From positions 1 to 64,000 of the forward strand of contig JAAZCE010000039.1 in the NCBI GenBank assembly GCA_012513435.1: a DNA stretch of 64,000 bases, in the 5' to 3' direction. Source of the stretch: Clostridiales bacterium (lineage in GTDB: Bacteria; Bacillota; Clostridia; Peptostreptococcales; Anaerovoracaceae). The notes under the pieces were generated by a model. It worked only from the letters and a program-made list of their open reading frames with translations, did no database searches and had not been told where the DNA came from. Shown in pieces: positions 16,141 through 24,103 of this stretch. How positions within the stretch are numbered: the first letter of the stretch is position 1; each line of letters begins with the position of its first letter. The translations under genes and the position numbers were made by a program.

Positions 16141-17238
16141 CTACGCCGCTACAGGCGTATCTGCTTGTATCAATATGCTCGTTTCTTTGTTGGCGGCGGC
16201 TACTATCATAACCTTCGATGGAAAAACGACCTCCACCATGTTTCTCTTTATCCTTATATATCCGTCTTCCACAGGCTGCCTTATTGCATCTAGGGTTTTG
16301 CTTTCAAACTCTCCCATCTCATCCAGAAACAAAACTCCCCTGTGGGCCAAGGACAGCTCTCCTGGTCTGGGTATATACCCACCTCCCGTCACACCTATGG
16401 CAGAAATAGTGGTATGGGGACTCCTGAAGGGTCTTTTAGTGATAATTGGGCATTCTTCGCTGAGCAACCCTGCTGCACTGTATATCCCTGTGATTTCCAG
16501 CTTTTCCTCGTAGGTCAAATTCGGAAGGACCGTGGGTATTCTTTTGGCCATCATGGTTTTGCCGCAGCCGGGTCCCCCTACTAACAGGAGCCCATGATTT
16601 CCCGCCGCCCCTATTACTATGGCTCTCTTAGCGTTTTCCTGCCCTGCAACCTGACTGAAATCCTCCCGAAAGTCCTCGCTTCTTACGGTATTCTTGCTTT
16701 TATATATATTATTTTTGCCTGTTCCTCTTATGTAATCCGCAGCTTCCTTGAGACTCCCTACAGGATAAAGGTTCATATCCTCCAGTATTGATACCTCCTC
16801 AGCATTTCCCAATGGTAAAACTATATTCTTTATTCCATTTCTCCTCATGCTCATAACTATAGGAAGGGCGCCTCTCACAGTGTTGACCTTCCCGTCCAGA
16901 GATATTTCTCCTAAAAATGCCGTATCTCCCCTTCCTGCATCCTCCCCGCCTTTAACCTCCCATCCCAGAATCACTATGCCAAGGGCAATAGGCAGGTCAA
17001 AATGGCTGCCCTCCTTTGGTTTCCCCGCCGGAACAAGATTTACCGTTACCCGTTCGTTGGGAAAGGCAAAGCCTGAATTCATTATTGCGGGCCGTATTCG
17101 TTTGCAGGCTTCTTTGATGGTGATATCCGCCAGCCCCACTATGTTAAAGCATGGCATCCCTCTGTGTACATCTGTTTCCACCACTACAGGATACCCTTCT
17201 ACTCCTACCAGTGTTGCCGTATTTATCCTAGTAAACAT
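16141..17238 (-). pseudogene. comM: comM (YifB, Mg-chelatase-like AAA+ ATPase), truncated by element insertion
   Basis: The frame encodes 365 residues, against about 500 for intact ComM. The N-terminal Lon-protease-like domain (MFTRINTATLVGVEGYPVVVETDVHRGMP) and most of the AAA+ domain are present, including Walker A GGPGCGKT and Walker B VLFLDEMGEF. The ComM-like sequence reads up to PSKVMIVAAAN; where intact ComM continues with PCPCGY, this protein reads KETSILIQADTPVAA and stops. The remaining C-terminal ATPase part should lie at the far side of the element. ComM is a branch-migration helicase that helps natural transformation. The product is probably inactive while the element is integrated. 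Confidence 0.88.
16180..16195. other. Putative element-chromosome junction (attachment site) inside comM
   Basis: The change from ComM-like to non-ComM sequence occurs at or just after codon 350, so the crossover lies within a few bases of 16,188, near GCCGCCAAC on the comM coding strand. The exact core cannot be fixed without the other end of the element. Confidence 0.6.
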
Positions 17239-17576
17239 CAGAAGGCCCCTCTCGTATGCTCGACAACTATCTCTATTACATCAAACCTTATTTTGGCCGG
17301 TCTGAAGCCGCCTATCCGTACTTCATCCAAATAGCTCTGAGCAGCCTTCCTCATATGCTTCTTTTTCTCCTCTGTAATGGATTCACAGGGCCTGCCGTAG
17401 TTGAAATTTTGCCTTGTCTTGACCTCTGCAAAGCAAAGCACCGAGCCCTTTGATGCGATTATATCTATTTCTCCTACCTTGCAGCGGTAGTTTCTCCTCA
17501 CCAGCCTGTAGCCATTTTCCTCAAGAAACATAGCAGCTGCTTCTTCCCCTATCATTCCTATCCTCTTATTTCCCAT
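17238..17576 (-). CDS. yraN: YraN family protein (UPF0102)
   Basis: The 112-residue protein has the UPF0102 pattern: GEEAAAMFLEENGYRLVRRNYRCKVGEIDIIASKGSVLCFAEVKTR, with the E-I-D and E-x-K residues of an archaeo-eukaryotic Holliday-junction-resolvase-like (PD-(D/E)XK) fold. Its biochemical role is unsettled. The stop overlaps the comM start by one base, the usual yraN-comM order in Firmicutes, where dprA normally follows. That gene is not here because the element splits the operon after the 5' part of comM. Confidence 0.9.
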   Translation of the reverse strand: MGNKRIGMIGEEAAAMFLEENGYRLVRRNYRCKVGEIDIIASKGSVLCFAEVKTRQNFNYGRPCESITEEKKKHMRKAAQSYLDEVRIGGFRPAKIRFDVIEIVVEHTRGAF

Positions 17577-17640
17577 TTTGCTCCCTTCTGTTTACAATAT
17601 TTACCATTATTATAATATGGGAAATATTTCCTGTCAATAA

Positions 17641-17697
17641 AAAAACGTCTTTCACAAAATCCTCTTCCTGATAGAGGAAAATGTGGAAAGACGTCAA
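17641..17697 (-). terminator. Long hairpin terminator after the HAD gene
   Basis: ACGTCTTTC... pairs imperfectly with ...GGAAAGACGT over about 20 bases around a short loop. An A-run on the left gives a U-tract for leftward transcripts. Confidence 0.65.
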
Positions 17698-17707
17698 AGT
17701 ATCCATG

Positions 17708-18532
17708 CTATTTCAGTACAAATTTCTCCACTGCCACTGCCACTCCGTCTTCGTGGTTGGTCGGAACAATATGCCTTGCGATTTTCTTTACCTCTTCCAC
17801 CGCATTGCCTACGGCTACTGGCAACCCTGACGCCAGAAGCATTGCAATATCGTTGGGGCTGTCGCCTACTGCCATCATTTCGTTCTGCTCAACGCTTAGA
17901 AGCTTTCCCATCTGGCTTAAAGCCTCAGCCTTGCTTGTATTCTCTCCGCCTATCTCCAGGTTGTGAAGAAATGAGCTGGTAATGGTAGCCTCCGGTAAGG
18001 TCATGAGCTTTTCCTTCATTATGGGCTTTTCATCCAGGTTCTCAAAATTCACATTTATATTTTCGATGCGCCCCTTGTGTTCCAGCATGAAATCATAGAG
18101 ACCGTCAACGGGATTTCTCGTTTCCAGAATATACTTCACATCTCGGAAGCTCTTTCCTGTAGACTTTACCTGATCGTAATACCACTTTTCGATATAGGCT
18201 ATTCCTTTTACAAAACATTCTATTATATAGTCGTACTGCTTCAGCATTTCCACTGCCGCCAACGTGGTTTTAGGACTGAGGCAGTTCTCGTAAAAGGTTT
18301 CTCTTGTTTTGAGGTCCGTTATAGAAGCTCCGTTAGATGTGAGCACATATCTTATTGCCTCTATTTCAAAAACGTCTTTGGGGAGGGCCGAAAAGGGCCT
18401 TCCCGTTGCAACCACTATGTTTACCCCTTGTGCCGCCGCTCTGCTGAGAGCCTGTCTGTTTCGCTTGCTTATTACTCTGTCATCGTTAATAGTCGTTCCA
18501 TCTAAATCGAGAGCCACCAGTTTGATAGTCAT
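17708..18532 (-). CDS. Cof-type HAD-superfamily phosphatase
   Basis: The 274-residue protein opens with the HAD nucleophile motif (LVALDLDGTTIND). It contains VVATGRPFSALP (motif II region), a lysine in the cap/core boundary and GDSPNDIAMLLASGLPVAVGNAV, the motif IV metal site typical of Cof/YidA-like sugar-phosphate or flavin phosphatases. The substrate cannot be told from sequence. It begins one base after the end of the metallo-hydrolase gene and is in the same leftward operon. Confidence 0.88.
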   Translation of the reverse strand: MTIKLVALDLDGTTINDDRVISKRNRQALSRAAAQGVNIVVATGRPFSALPKDVFEIEAIRYVLTSNGASITDLKTRETFYENCLSPKTTLAAVEMLKQYDYIIECFVKGIAYIEKWYYDQVKSTGKSFRDVKYILETRNPVDGLYDFMLEHKGRIENINVNFENLDEKPIMKEKLMTLPEATITSSFLHNLEIGGENTSKAEALSQMGKLLSVEQNEMMAVGDSPNDIAMLLASGLPVAVGNAVEEVKKIARHIVPTNHEDGVAVAVEKFVLK

Positions 18533-18533
18533 G

Positions 18534-19139
18534 TTACTTCCCTTCTGTTATATCTAATATATCTAAAAATTCCTTGTTTATTTTTCTCACTTTTTTCATG
18601 GTGCATCCATCACCATGGCCGGGATAAATCATTATTTCATTTGACCATTTATTTATTCTATTTGTTATACTGTCTTCCATCTCTGTATCAGAGCCATCCT
18701 CAAGGTCCGTTCTACCTAAGTCAATGTTGAATATAGTATCTCCTGTAAAGGCCAGCTTACTCTTTTCCGAATAAAAGCACACTCCACCTCTAGTGTGTCC
18801 AGGAGTGTGGATTACCTTTAAGGCCTCCTCTCCAACATATATCACGTCTCCATCTTCCATATACACGTCCACCTTACCCTTATACATATCACAGTCTGCT
18901 CTATGTAAATATACGGGACAGTCGTACACGCTTTTTATCCTTTTGACGGCACCTACGTGGTCGTAGTGGTGATGGGTCAGAAGTATGCCCCTTAACGACA
19001 AATTATTTTCATCTATAAATTTCAAAAATACCTTTGGGTCGTATCCCGGGTCGATTATACAACAATCTCCACCGTTATTTTGATATATTACATAGCCATT
19101 GCTTTCCAGCATACCACCGATAAATCGTTTTATCTTCAT
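18534..19139 (-). CDS. Metallo-beta-lactamase-fold hydrolase (glyoxalase II-like)
   Basis: A 201-residue hydrolase with the signature THHHYDHVGAV, further metal ligands in HTPGHTRGG and FTGDTIF...DLGRTD, and a final YPGHG histidine. This layout is that of the YcbL/GloB-like group acting on thioesters. It starts with ATG 19139 and is followed immediately by the HAD phosphatase. It probably acts in the cytosol on a small thioester; the specific substrate is unknown. Confidence 0.85.
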   Translation of the reverse strand: MKIKRFIGGMLESNGYVIYQNNGGDCCIIDPGYDPKVFLKFIDENNLSLRGILLTHHHYDHVGAVKRIKSVYDCPVYLHRADCDMYKGKVDVYMEDGDVIYVGEEALKVIHTPGHTRGGVCFYSEKSKLAFTGDTIFNIDLGRTDLEDGSDTEMEDSITNRINKWSNEIMIYPGHGDGCTMKKVRKINKEFLDILDITEGK

Positions 19140-19228
19140 ATCTGCCCTTTCTTTTCGACACTATTTTGCCATAGTTTCATGTCCTGATTGTTATTTTAAT
19201 CTATTTCACGACTTCTTGCAAATAGATG

Positions 19229-19256
19229 TTGAATTCCCGGCAATAAGTGGTAGAAT
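19229..19256 (+). promoter_or_regulatory. Promoter of the trk operon
   Basis: -35 TTGAAT, 16-base spacer, -10 TAGAAT, ending 45 bases before the trkA start codon. Confidence 0.5.
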
Positions 19257-19300
19257 GATTGTGTTTAAACGTTAAGTGAAACGGATAAGAGGTTGATAAT

Positions 19301-20671
19301 ATGAAAGTTGTTATAGTAGGCGCAGGCAAACTGGGAATGAAGGTGGCCAAAGCCTTGCTTGGCGGCGACCATGCCGTTGCGATTATTGATACAAATGAAG
19401 AATGGCTCCAGAAGATTAATTCCATTCTTGACGTCATGACCATAAACGGCAATGCTAAGGAAACGAGAATCCTAAGGCGTATGAATATTGCCAGCTATGA
19501 CTTTCTCATCGCTACCACAGGTAACGATGAGGCCAATATAGTCATCTCTTCCCTTGCGAAAAAATTGGGATGCAGCAAAGTAATAGCTAGAGTTAGAGAT
19601 CCAGAACATATGCAACAGATAACTTTTATAAAGGATGCCTTTGATATAGATCACATAGTAAACCCCGACCTTGGAATAACTTTGGAAATATATAAATATT
19701 TGGCAGAAAAGTATACCTTGAGCAACGGTATTTTTTCCAGCGGCAATGCTTCTCTCATTGAATTCAGAGTTGAAAAGTATCCTGAGCTCATAGGCCTTTG
19801 CATGAAAGAGGTCACAAAAGTACTTCCTAATATGCTGGTTGTCGGAATATCACGAAACGGCAAGGTTATCATTCCTCACGGAGATACAGTGATAAATAAT
19901 GATGATTCTCTTTATGTCATAGGAGAAAAGGGACCGATTTTGGATCTTAATACCAAAGTTCACGTGAGGGGGAAATATACTGACCTTCAAAAGGTTATGA
20001 TAATAGGTGGTGGCAAAACAGGATTTTATCTGGCAGAAAAGCTGTCAGAGTTTGGCGCTGCCGTAAAGATAATAGAAAAGAGCAAGGAACGTTGCCACTA
20101 TCTGTCCACTCACCTTGAAGACGTAATGATACTACACGGGGATGCCACCGATTTGAACCTCCTTGAGGAAGAAAATCTGGATATGATGGATGCTGTAGTT
20201 ACAGCAACAGGCTTTGACGAGGATAATCTTCTCCTAGCACTTACCGCCAAACAGCACGGTATTGAAGACGTTATTGCCAAGGTAAGCCGTACAAGCTACG
20301 CCGAAATCATTTCAAGTATGGGTGTCGATATGGCTTTAAACCCTCTCGATATAACTACAAGCAATATTATGCGTTTCGTACAAGGCTCCAAAAAAGTGCT
20401 TTCATCCCAGCTGATACAGGGTCAGGCAGAAATTATGGAAATAATAGCTACGCCTCATATGAAAATACTGGACACCCCGTTATGCGAGCTCCATCTGCCT
20501 AAGAGTATTATTATTGCCGCAATACACCGAGGATCACAGGTCATTATTCCTAACGGTGATACCGAAATACTGGAAGATGATAAAGTTATTTTGCTCAGTT
20601 TGCTCAGCGACTTATCAGAAACAGAAAGGCTCTTGAAGGATGCTGGCAGATTAACTTTTTTTAGGAAATAA
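19301..20671 (+). CDS. trkA: TrkA, NAD-binding regulatory subunit of K+ uptake
   Basis: 456 residues with two repeats of the TrkA-N/TrkA-C (RCK) unit: the first Rossmann loop is VGAGKLGMKVAKAL, the second IGGGKTGFYLAEKL at about residue 233, each followed by an acidic strand end (IIDTNEEW, IIEKSKER). It is a peripheral membrane protein that gates the TrkH channel in response to nucleotides. Two TrkH-type membrane subunits follow, so it may serve both. The start follows AGAGGTTGATAAT. Confidence 0.93.
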   Translation: MKVVIVGAGKLGMKVAKALLGGDHAVAIIDTNEEWLQKINSILDVMTINGNAKETRILRRMNIASYDFLIATTGNDEANIVISSLAKKLGCSKVIARVRDPEHMQQITFIKDAFDIDHIVNPDLGITLEIYKYLAEKYTLSNGIFSSGNASLIEFRVEKYPELIGLCMKEVTKVLPNMLVVGISRNGKVIIPHGDTVINNDDSLYVIGEKGPILDLNTKVHVRGKYTDLQKVMIIGGGKTGFYLAEKLSEFGAAVKIIEKSKERCHYLSTHLEDVMILHGDATDLNLLEEENLDMMDAVVTATGFDEDNLLLALTAKQHGIEDVIAKVSRTSYAEIISSMGVDMALNPLDITTSNIMRFVQGSKKVLSSQLIQGQAEIMEIIATPHMKILDTPLCELHLPKSIIIAAIHRGSQVIIPNGDTEILEDDKVILLSLLSDLSETERLLKDAGRLTFFRK

Positions 20672-20707
20672 ATGTCTGACCATATATATAGATATTGGGT
20701 GATTTAA

Positions 20708-22171
20708 ATGAATTTAAGCATAAGCTCCGTCTTTAGGATTATAGGCATTGTACTGGTGGTAATAAGCATTGCTATGTTACCATCTTTTTTCGTATCTGCA
20801 ATTTACGAAGAAACTTCTGTCTGTCTTGTATTTTTACCTATTATCTTTGTGGCATCCCTAACCGGACTTTTTCTTGCTAAATTCTGCAAAAGACAAACTA
20901 TACAGCTTAAAGTCCGAGATGGTTTTCTCATAGTAACACTTTGCTGGTTTGTTGCAACGCTTCTTGGAAGCCTTCCCTTCGTGTTTACGGAGAGCATTCC
21001 GAATTTTATTGATGCCTTCTTTGAATCGTGCTCTGGATTTTCTACTACAGGGTCTTCCATACTTGAAGATGTAGAAGCCCTTCCAAGAGGCATCCTCTTT
21101 TGGCGATCATTCACTCACTGGCTGGGCGGCATGGGAATACTGGTATTTGCTATTGCCCTTATGCCCTCCCTTGGGATTAGTGGTCAAAACATCGCTATTT
21201 CCGAAACAACGGGTCCGTCTCTGGACAAAGCGTCTCCAAAAATGTCCGATGCAGCCAAGGCACTGTACACTATATATATTTTCTTTACCATACTTGAGAC
21301 TATTTTGCTCATATTTGGCGGCATGAATCTTTACGATGCTCTTATACATACCTTCGGCACAGTAGGAACCGGGGGGTTCTCTTCATATAATACCAGCATT
21401 GCTCATTTTGACAGCATATATATACAAGTGGTTATAACTGTATTTATGGTTCTATGTGGGATAAACTTTAATCTATATTTTATGACCGCAAAGAGAAGGA
21501 TAGGAGATCTCCTTGGGAATTTGGAACTTAAATATTATCTTGGTATCACCTTAGGAGTATCAGTCTTTATATCGGTTATGCTTTATATAACCAATAACTG
21601 TTTTACAGTCCGCGAATCTATTACTGATGCGTTTTTTCAGACTGCCTCCATCATGACCACTACAGGATACGCTACTGCCGATTATGAAACCTGGCCTACA
21701 GCATGTCAGATACTCATACTTCTGCTAATGTTTATCGGCGGATGTTCTTCCTCTACTAGCGGAGGCATCAAGGTCATAAGGATAATAGTTCTCCTCAAGC
21801 TTGTAAGACGCGGGATTGCTACAAGACTTCACCCCAACGTTATAGAAAATGTCAAGCTCGGTGATAAGAATATACCGGGGGATACTGTGTCTGCAATTGC
21901 AAACCATATGTTTCTCTATATTGTCATGGTCTTCGCAGGCACCTTTATTGTAGCCTTCGAAAACGAGGACCTTCTCACGTGCTTTTCCTCTGTAATCACG
22001 TGTCTGGGAAACATAGGTCCAGGCTTTGGAGCCGTAGGTCCTACGGAGAACTTCGCTGATTTTTCAGATCTTTCCAAAACCCTTCTATCCGTTTATATGA
22101 TTGCCGGAAGACTGGAGCTATACACTTTATTTATAATGCTTATGCCTAGATTCTGGAATCCTGATAGGTGA
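20708..22171 (+). CDS. trkH: TrkH-family potassium transporter subunit 1
   Basis: 487 residues with about ten membrane helices and the four pore-loop repeats of the SKT superfamily: TTGSS, GTGGFSS, TTGYAT and GNIGPGF, each supplying a filter glycine. The long helix near HWLGGMGILVFAIALMPSLGI is characteristic of TrkH. It imports K+ across the cytoplasmic membrane together with TrkA. It begins 36 bases after trkA and ends four bases before the second TrkH. Confidence 0.92.
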   Translation: MNLSISSVFRIIGIVLVVISIAMLPSFFVSAIYEETSVCLVFLPIIFVASLTGLFLAKFCKRQTIQLKVRDGFLIVTLCWFVATLLGSLPFVFTESIPNFIDAFFESCSGFSTTGSSILEDVEALPRGILFWRSFTHWLGGMGILVFAIALMPSLGISGQNIAISETTGPSLDKASPKMSDAAKALYTIYIFFTILETILLIFGGMNLYDALIHTFGTVGTGGFSSYNTSIAHFDSIYIQVVITVFMVLCGINFNLYFMTAKRRIGDLLGNLELKYYLGITLGVSVFISVMLYITNNCFTVRESITDAFFQTASIMTTTGYATADYETWPTACQILILLLMFIGGCSSSTSGGIKVIRIIVLLKLVRRGIATRLHPNVIENVKLGDKNIPGDTVSAIANHMFLYIVMVFAGTFIVAFENEDLLTCFSSVITCLGNIGPGFGAVGPTENFADFSDLSKTLLSVYMIAGRLELYTLFIMLMPRFWNPDR

Positions 22172-22175
22172 TAAT

Positions 22176-23645
22176 ATGTTAAAATCCTCTGTAAATTACA
22201 AAGCCATAGCGAAAATACTGGGCATCATAATGTTTATACTGGGTCTTTCCATGGTAATTCCCTGGATTTATGCCGAAGTGACAGGCGACATATCAGCAGT
22301 ATCCGGCTTTAGAAAATGCGTGCCCGCCGTGCTGGCTATGGGAGCTTTTTTGTCTTTCTTTATAAAATCTGGCAAGGCCCACTTTAGAGCTAGAGAAGGC
22401 TATATTATTGTAGCCTCCTGCTGGCTGGTAGCCTCCTTTATAGGCGCATTCCCTTACTATCTTTCAAACTTTACCTCTAGCTTCGTTGATGCCTTTTTCG
22501 AGTCTACGTCAGGATTTACCACTACAGGCTGCACGGCTGCTTCAGGTGCACTTCTTTCCAAATCCCTGCTTCTGTGGAAGGCTATATCCCACTGGCTGGG
22601 AGGCATGGGAATTTTGGTATTCGTAATATCCATCCTGCCAACTCTCGGTATTAACGGACAGTTTATAGCTAGGGCAGAAACACCCGGACCAGTGCTGGAA
22701 AAAATGGCTGTTAGGATAAGTGATTCCGCGAAAATTCTTTACATCACTTATTTTTCATTCACTCTACTCGAATTTATTCTGCTAATGCTGTCAAATAAAA
22801 TGTCAGCATTTGATGCTATAGTCAACACGATGGGGAGCATAAGCACAGGCGGGCTTGTGGTACACCCCGCAGGCATCGCCTACTACGACAGCGTGTACGT
22901 TGAAATCGTTATTTCTGTCTTCTGTATTCTGGCTTCGCTGAACTTCGTGCTTTATCATTACCTTATCACCGGTAAGCCTTCCTACATGATAAGGGATATT
23001 GAACTGCGGTCATATATGATAATAATCCTATGTGCTGTATTCCTATGTACTATTGGCTTGATAATGGGCAACGGCAGCAGCTTCGGCAATGCCCTAAGAG
23101 ACTCCTTCTTCCAAGTAGTCAGCATAGCTACCACCACCGGATACGCTCGTTCCCCTTATACCGTATGGCCGGCTTTGTGCCAGTTGGTACTCATGAGCCT
23201 CATGTTTATCGGAGGATGCTCTGCATCAACATCAGGCTCCATTAAGGTTGTAAGGGTTCTTGTAATGGTTAAGCTCATATGGCGCGGATGCATCAAGAGG
23301 ATACACCCACGTTCAGTTGTAGCCGTGAAGCTAGGGAAAAGTTCTGTTTCGGCCCCTGTAGTATCGGGTATCACCGTATTCATACTGGTATATATGATGA
23401 TTTTTCTCATGTCGTCTTTCATTCTTTCCTTCCAAGGTCTCGACATGCAAAGCACCCTTACCGCATCTCTCGCCATGCTCTCTAACACGGGAACTGCCTT
23501 CTCCGAAGTTACATCCATGGGAGACTTCTCCGTCTTTGGCCCTGCACTTAAATTATACTTAAGTGCTCTGATGATAGTGGGTCGGCTTGAACTGTTCACC
23601 GTAATAATTCTGTTTACAAGAAATTTCTGGGGCAGGGATAGATAA
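22176..23645 (+). CDS. trkH: TrkH-family potassium transporter subunit 2 (paralogue)
   Basis: A second TrkH-type protein of 489 residues, clearly related to its neighbour (HWLGGMGILVFVISILPTLGI). Its pore loops read TTGCTA, STGGLVV, TTGYAR and SNTGTAF. The fourth loop thus lacks the GNIGPG wording of the first paralogue while keeping the filter glycine, which could mean different ion selectivity or gating. It starts four bases after trkH1, and no extra trkA is present, so both subunits probably share one TrkA. Confidence 0.92.
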   Translation: MLKSSVNYKAIAKILGIIMFILGLSMVIPWIYAEVTGDISAVSGFRKCVPAVLAMGAFLSFFIKSGKAHFRAREGYIIVASCWLVASFIGAFPYYLSNFTSSFVDAFFESTSGFTTTGCTAASGALLSKSLLLWKAISHWLGGMGILVFVISILPTLGINGQFIARAETPGPVLEKMAVRISDSAKILYITYFSFTLLEFILLMLSNKMSAFDAIVNTMGSISTGGLVVHPAGIAYYDSVYVEIVISVFCILASLNFVLYHYLITGKPSYMIRDIELRSYMIIILCAVFLCTIGLIMGNGSSFGNALRDSFFQVVSIATTTGYARSPYTVWPALCQLVLMSLMFIGGCSASTSGSIKVVRVLVMVKLIWRGCIKRIHPRSVVAVKLGKSSVSAPVVSGITVFILVYMMIFLMSSFILSFQGLDMQSTLTASLAMLSNTGTAFSEVTSMGDFSVFGPALKLYLSALMIVGRLELFTVIILFTRNFWGRDR

Positions 23646-23674
23646 AATTCCCCCTTTTCGTCAATACTATCTGT

Positions 23675-24103
23675 ATGAAAGTAAAGGAATTAATGAGTTC
23701 AAATATTTCCTGTGTCAAGGAAAATACATCACTCTTGCAGGCTGCCAAACAGATGCGAGTGGAGAATGTGGGGAGCCTGCCGGTCTGCGATGACAAGGGC
23801 ATGATAAGGGGCATAGTAACCGACAGGGATATTGTCATTCGCGCTCTTGCCAAGGACATATCCCTTGCCACCCTTTGCTGTAGCGACATTATGAGCACAG
23901 CACCCACCACCATATCGCCAAACGTCAATATACATCAAGCCTCCCTAATTTTTGCGGCCAAACAAATAAGGAGGCTCCCCGTAGTAGAAAATTCAAAACT
24001 GGTGGGTATGCTCTCCTTAGGTGATATTGCTTCTAAACCTGTCTATATCGACGAAGCCGGTGATGCCTTAAACGCCATCAGCATTAACCCCGTCCTGCGA
24101 TAA
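23675..24103 (+). CDS. Tandem CBS-domain protein
   Basis: 142 residues forming two CBS domains (MKVKELMSSNISCVKENTSLLQAAKQM... and CSDIMSTAPTTISPNVNIHQASLIF), with DRDIVIRALAKD between them. Such modules bind adenine nucleotides. Lying 30 bases after trkH2, it may sense energy status or a nucleotide for the K+ system. No clear Shine-Dalgarno site is seen before the ATG. The 3' end overlaps the end of the convergent RNase R gene by 20 bases. Confidence 0.88.
   Translation: MKVKELMSSNISCVKENTSLLQAAKQMRVENVGSLPVCDDKGMIRGIVTDRDIVIRALAKDISLATLCCSDIMSTAPTTISPNVNIHQASLIFAAKQIRRLPVVENSKLVGMLSLGDIASKPVYIDEAGDALNAISINPVLR

Larger units (their letters stand above)
1..16188. mobile_element. Right-hand part of an integrated mobile element inserted in comM
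   Basis: The stretch from the left edge to about 16,188 has the gene content of a prophage or integrative conjugative element: a phage-type family A polymerase, several XRE regulators, ImmA-like protease, Y-family polymerase, restriction-modification, a SymE-like protein and many small hypothetical genes. Its right boundary is inferred from comM, whose ComM-like reading stops abruptly after about codon 350. No integrase, terminase, relaxase or transfer gene is visible, so the class of element cannot be decided. The left end lies outside the window. The boundary is inferred to within a few tens of bases. Confidence 0.8.
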
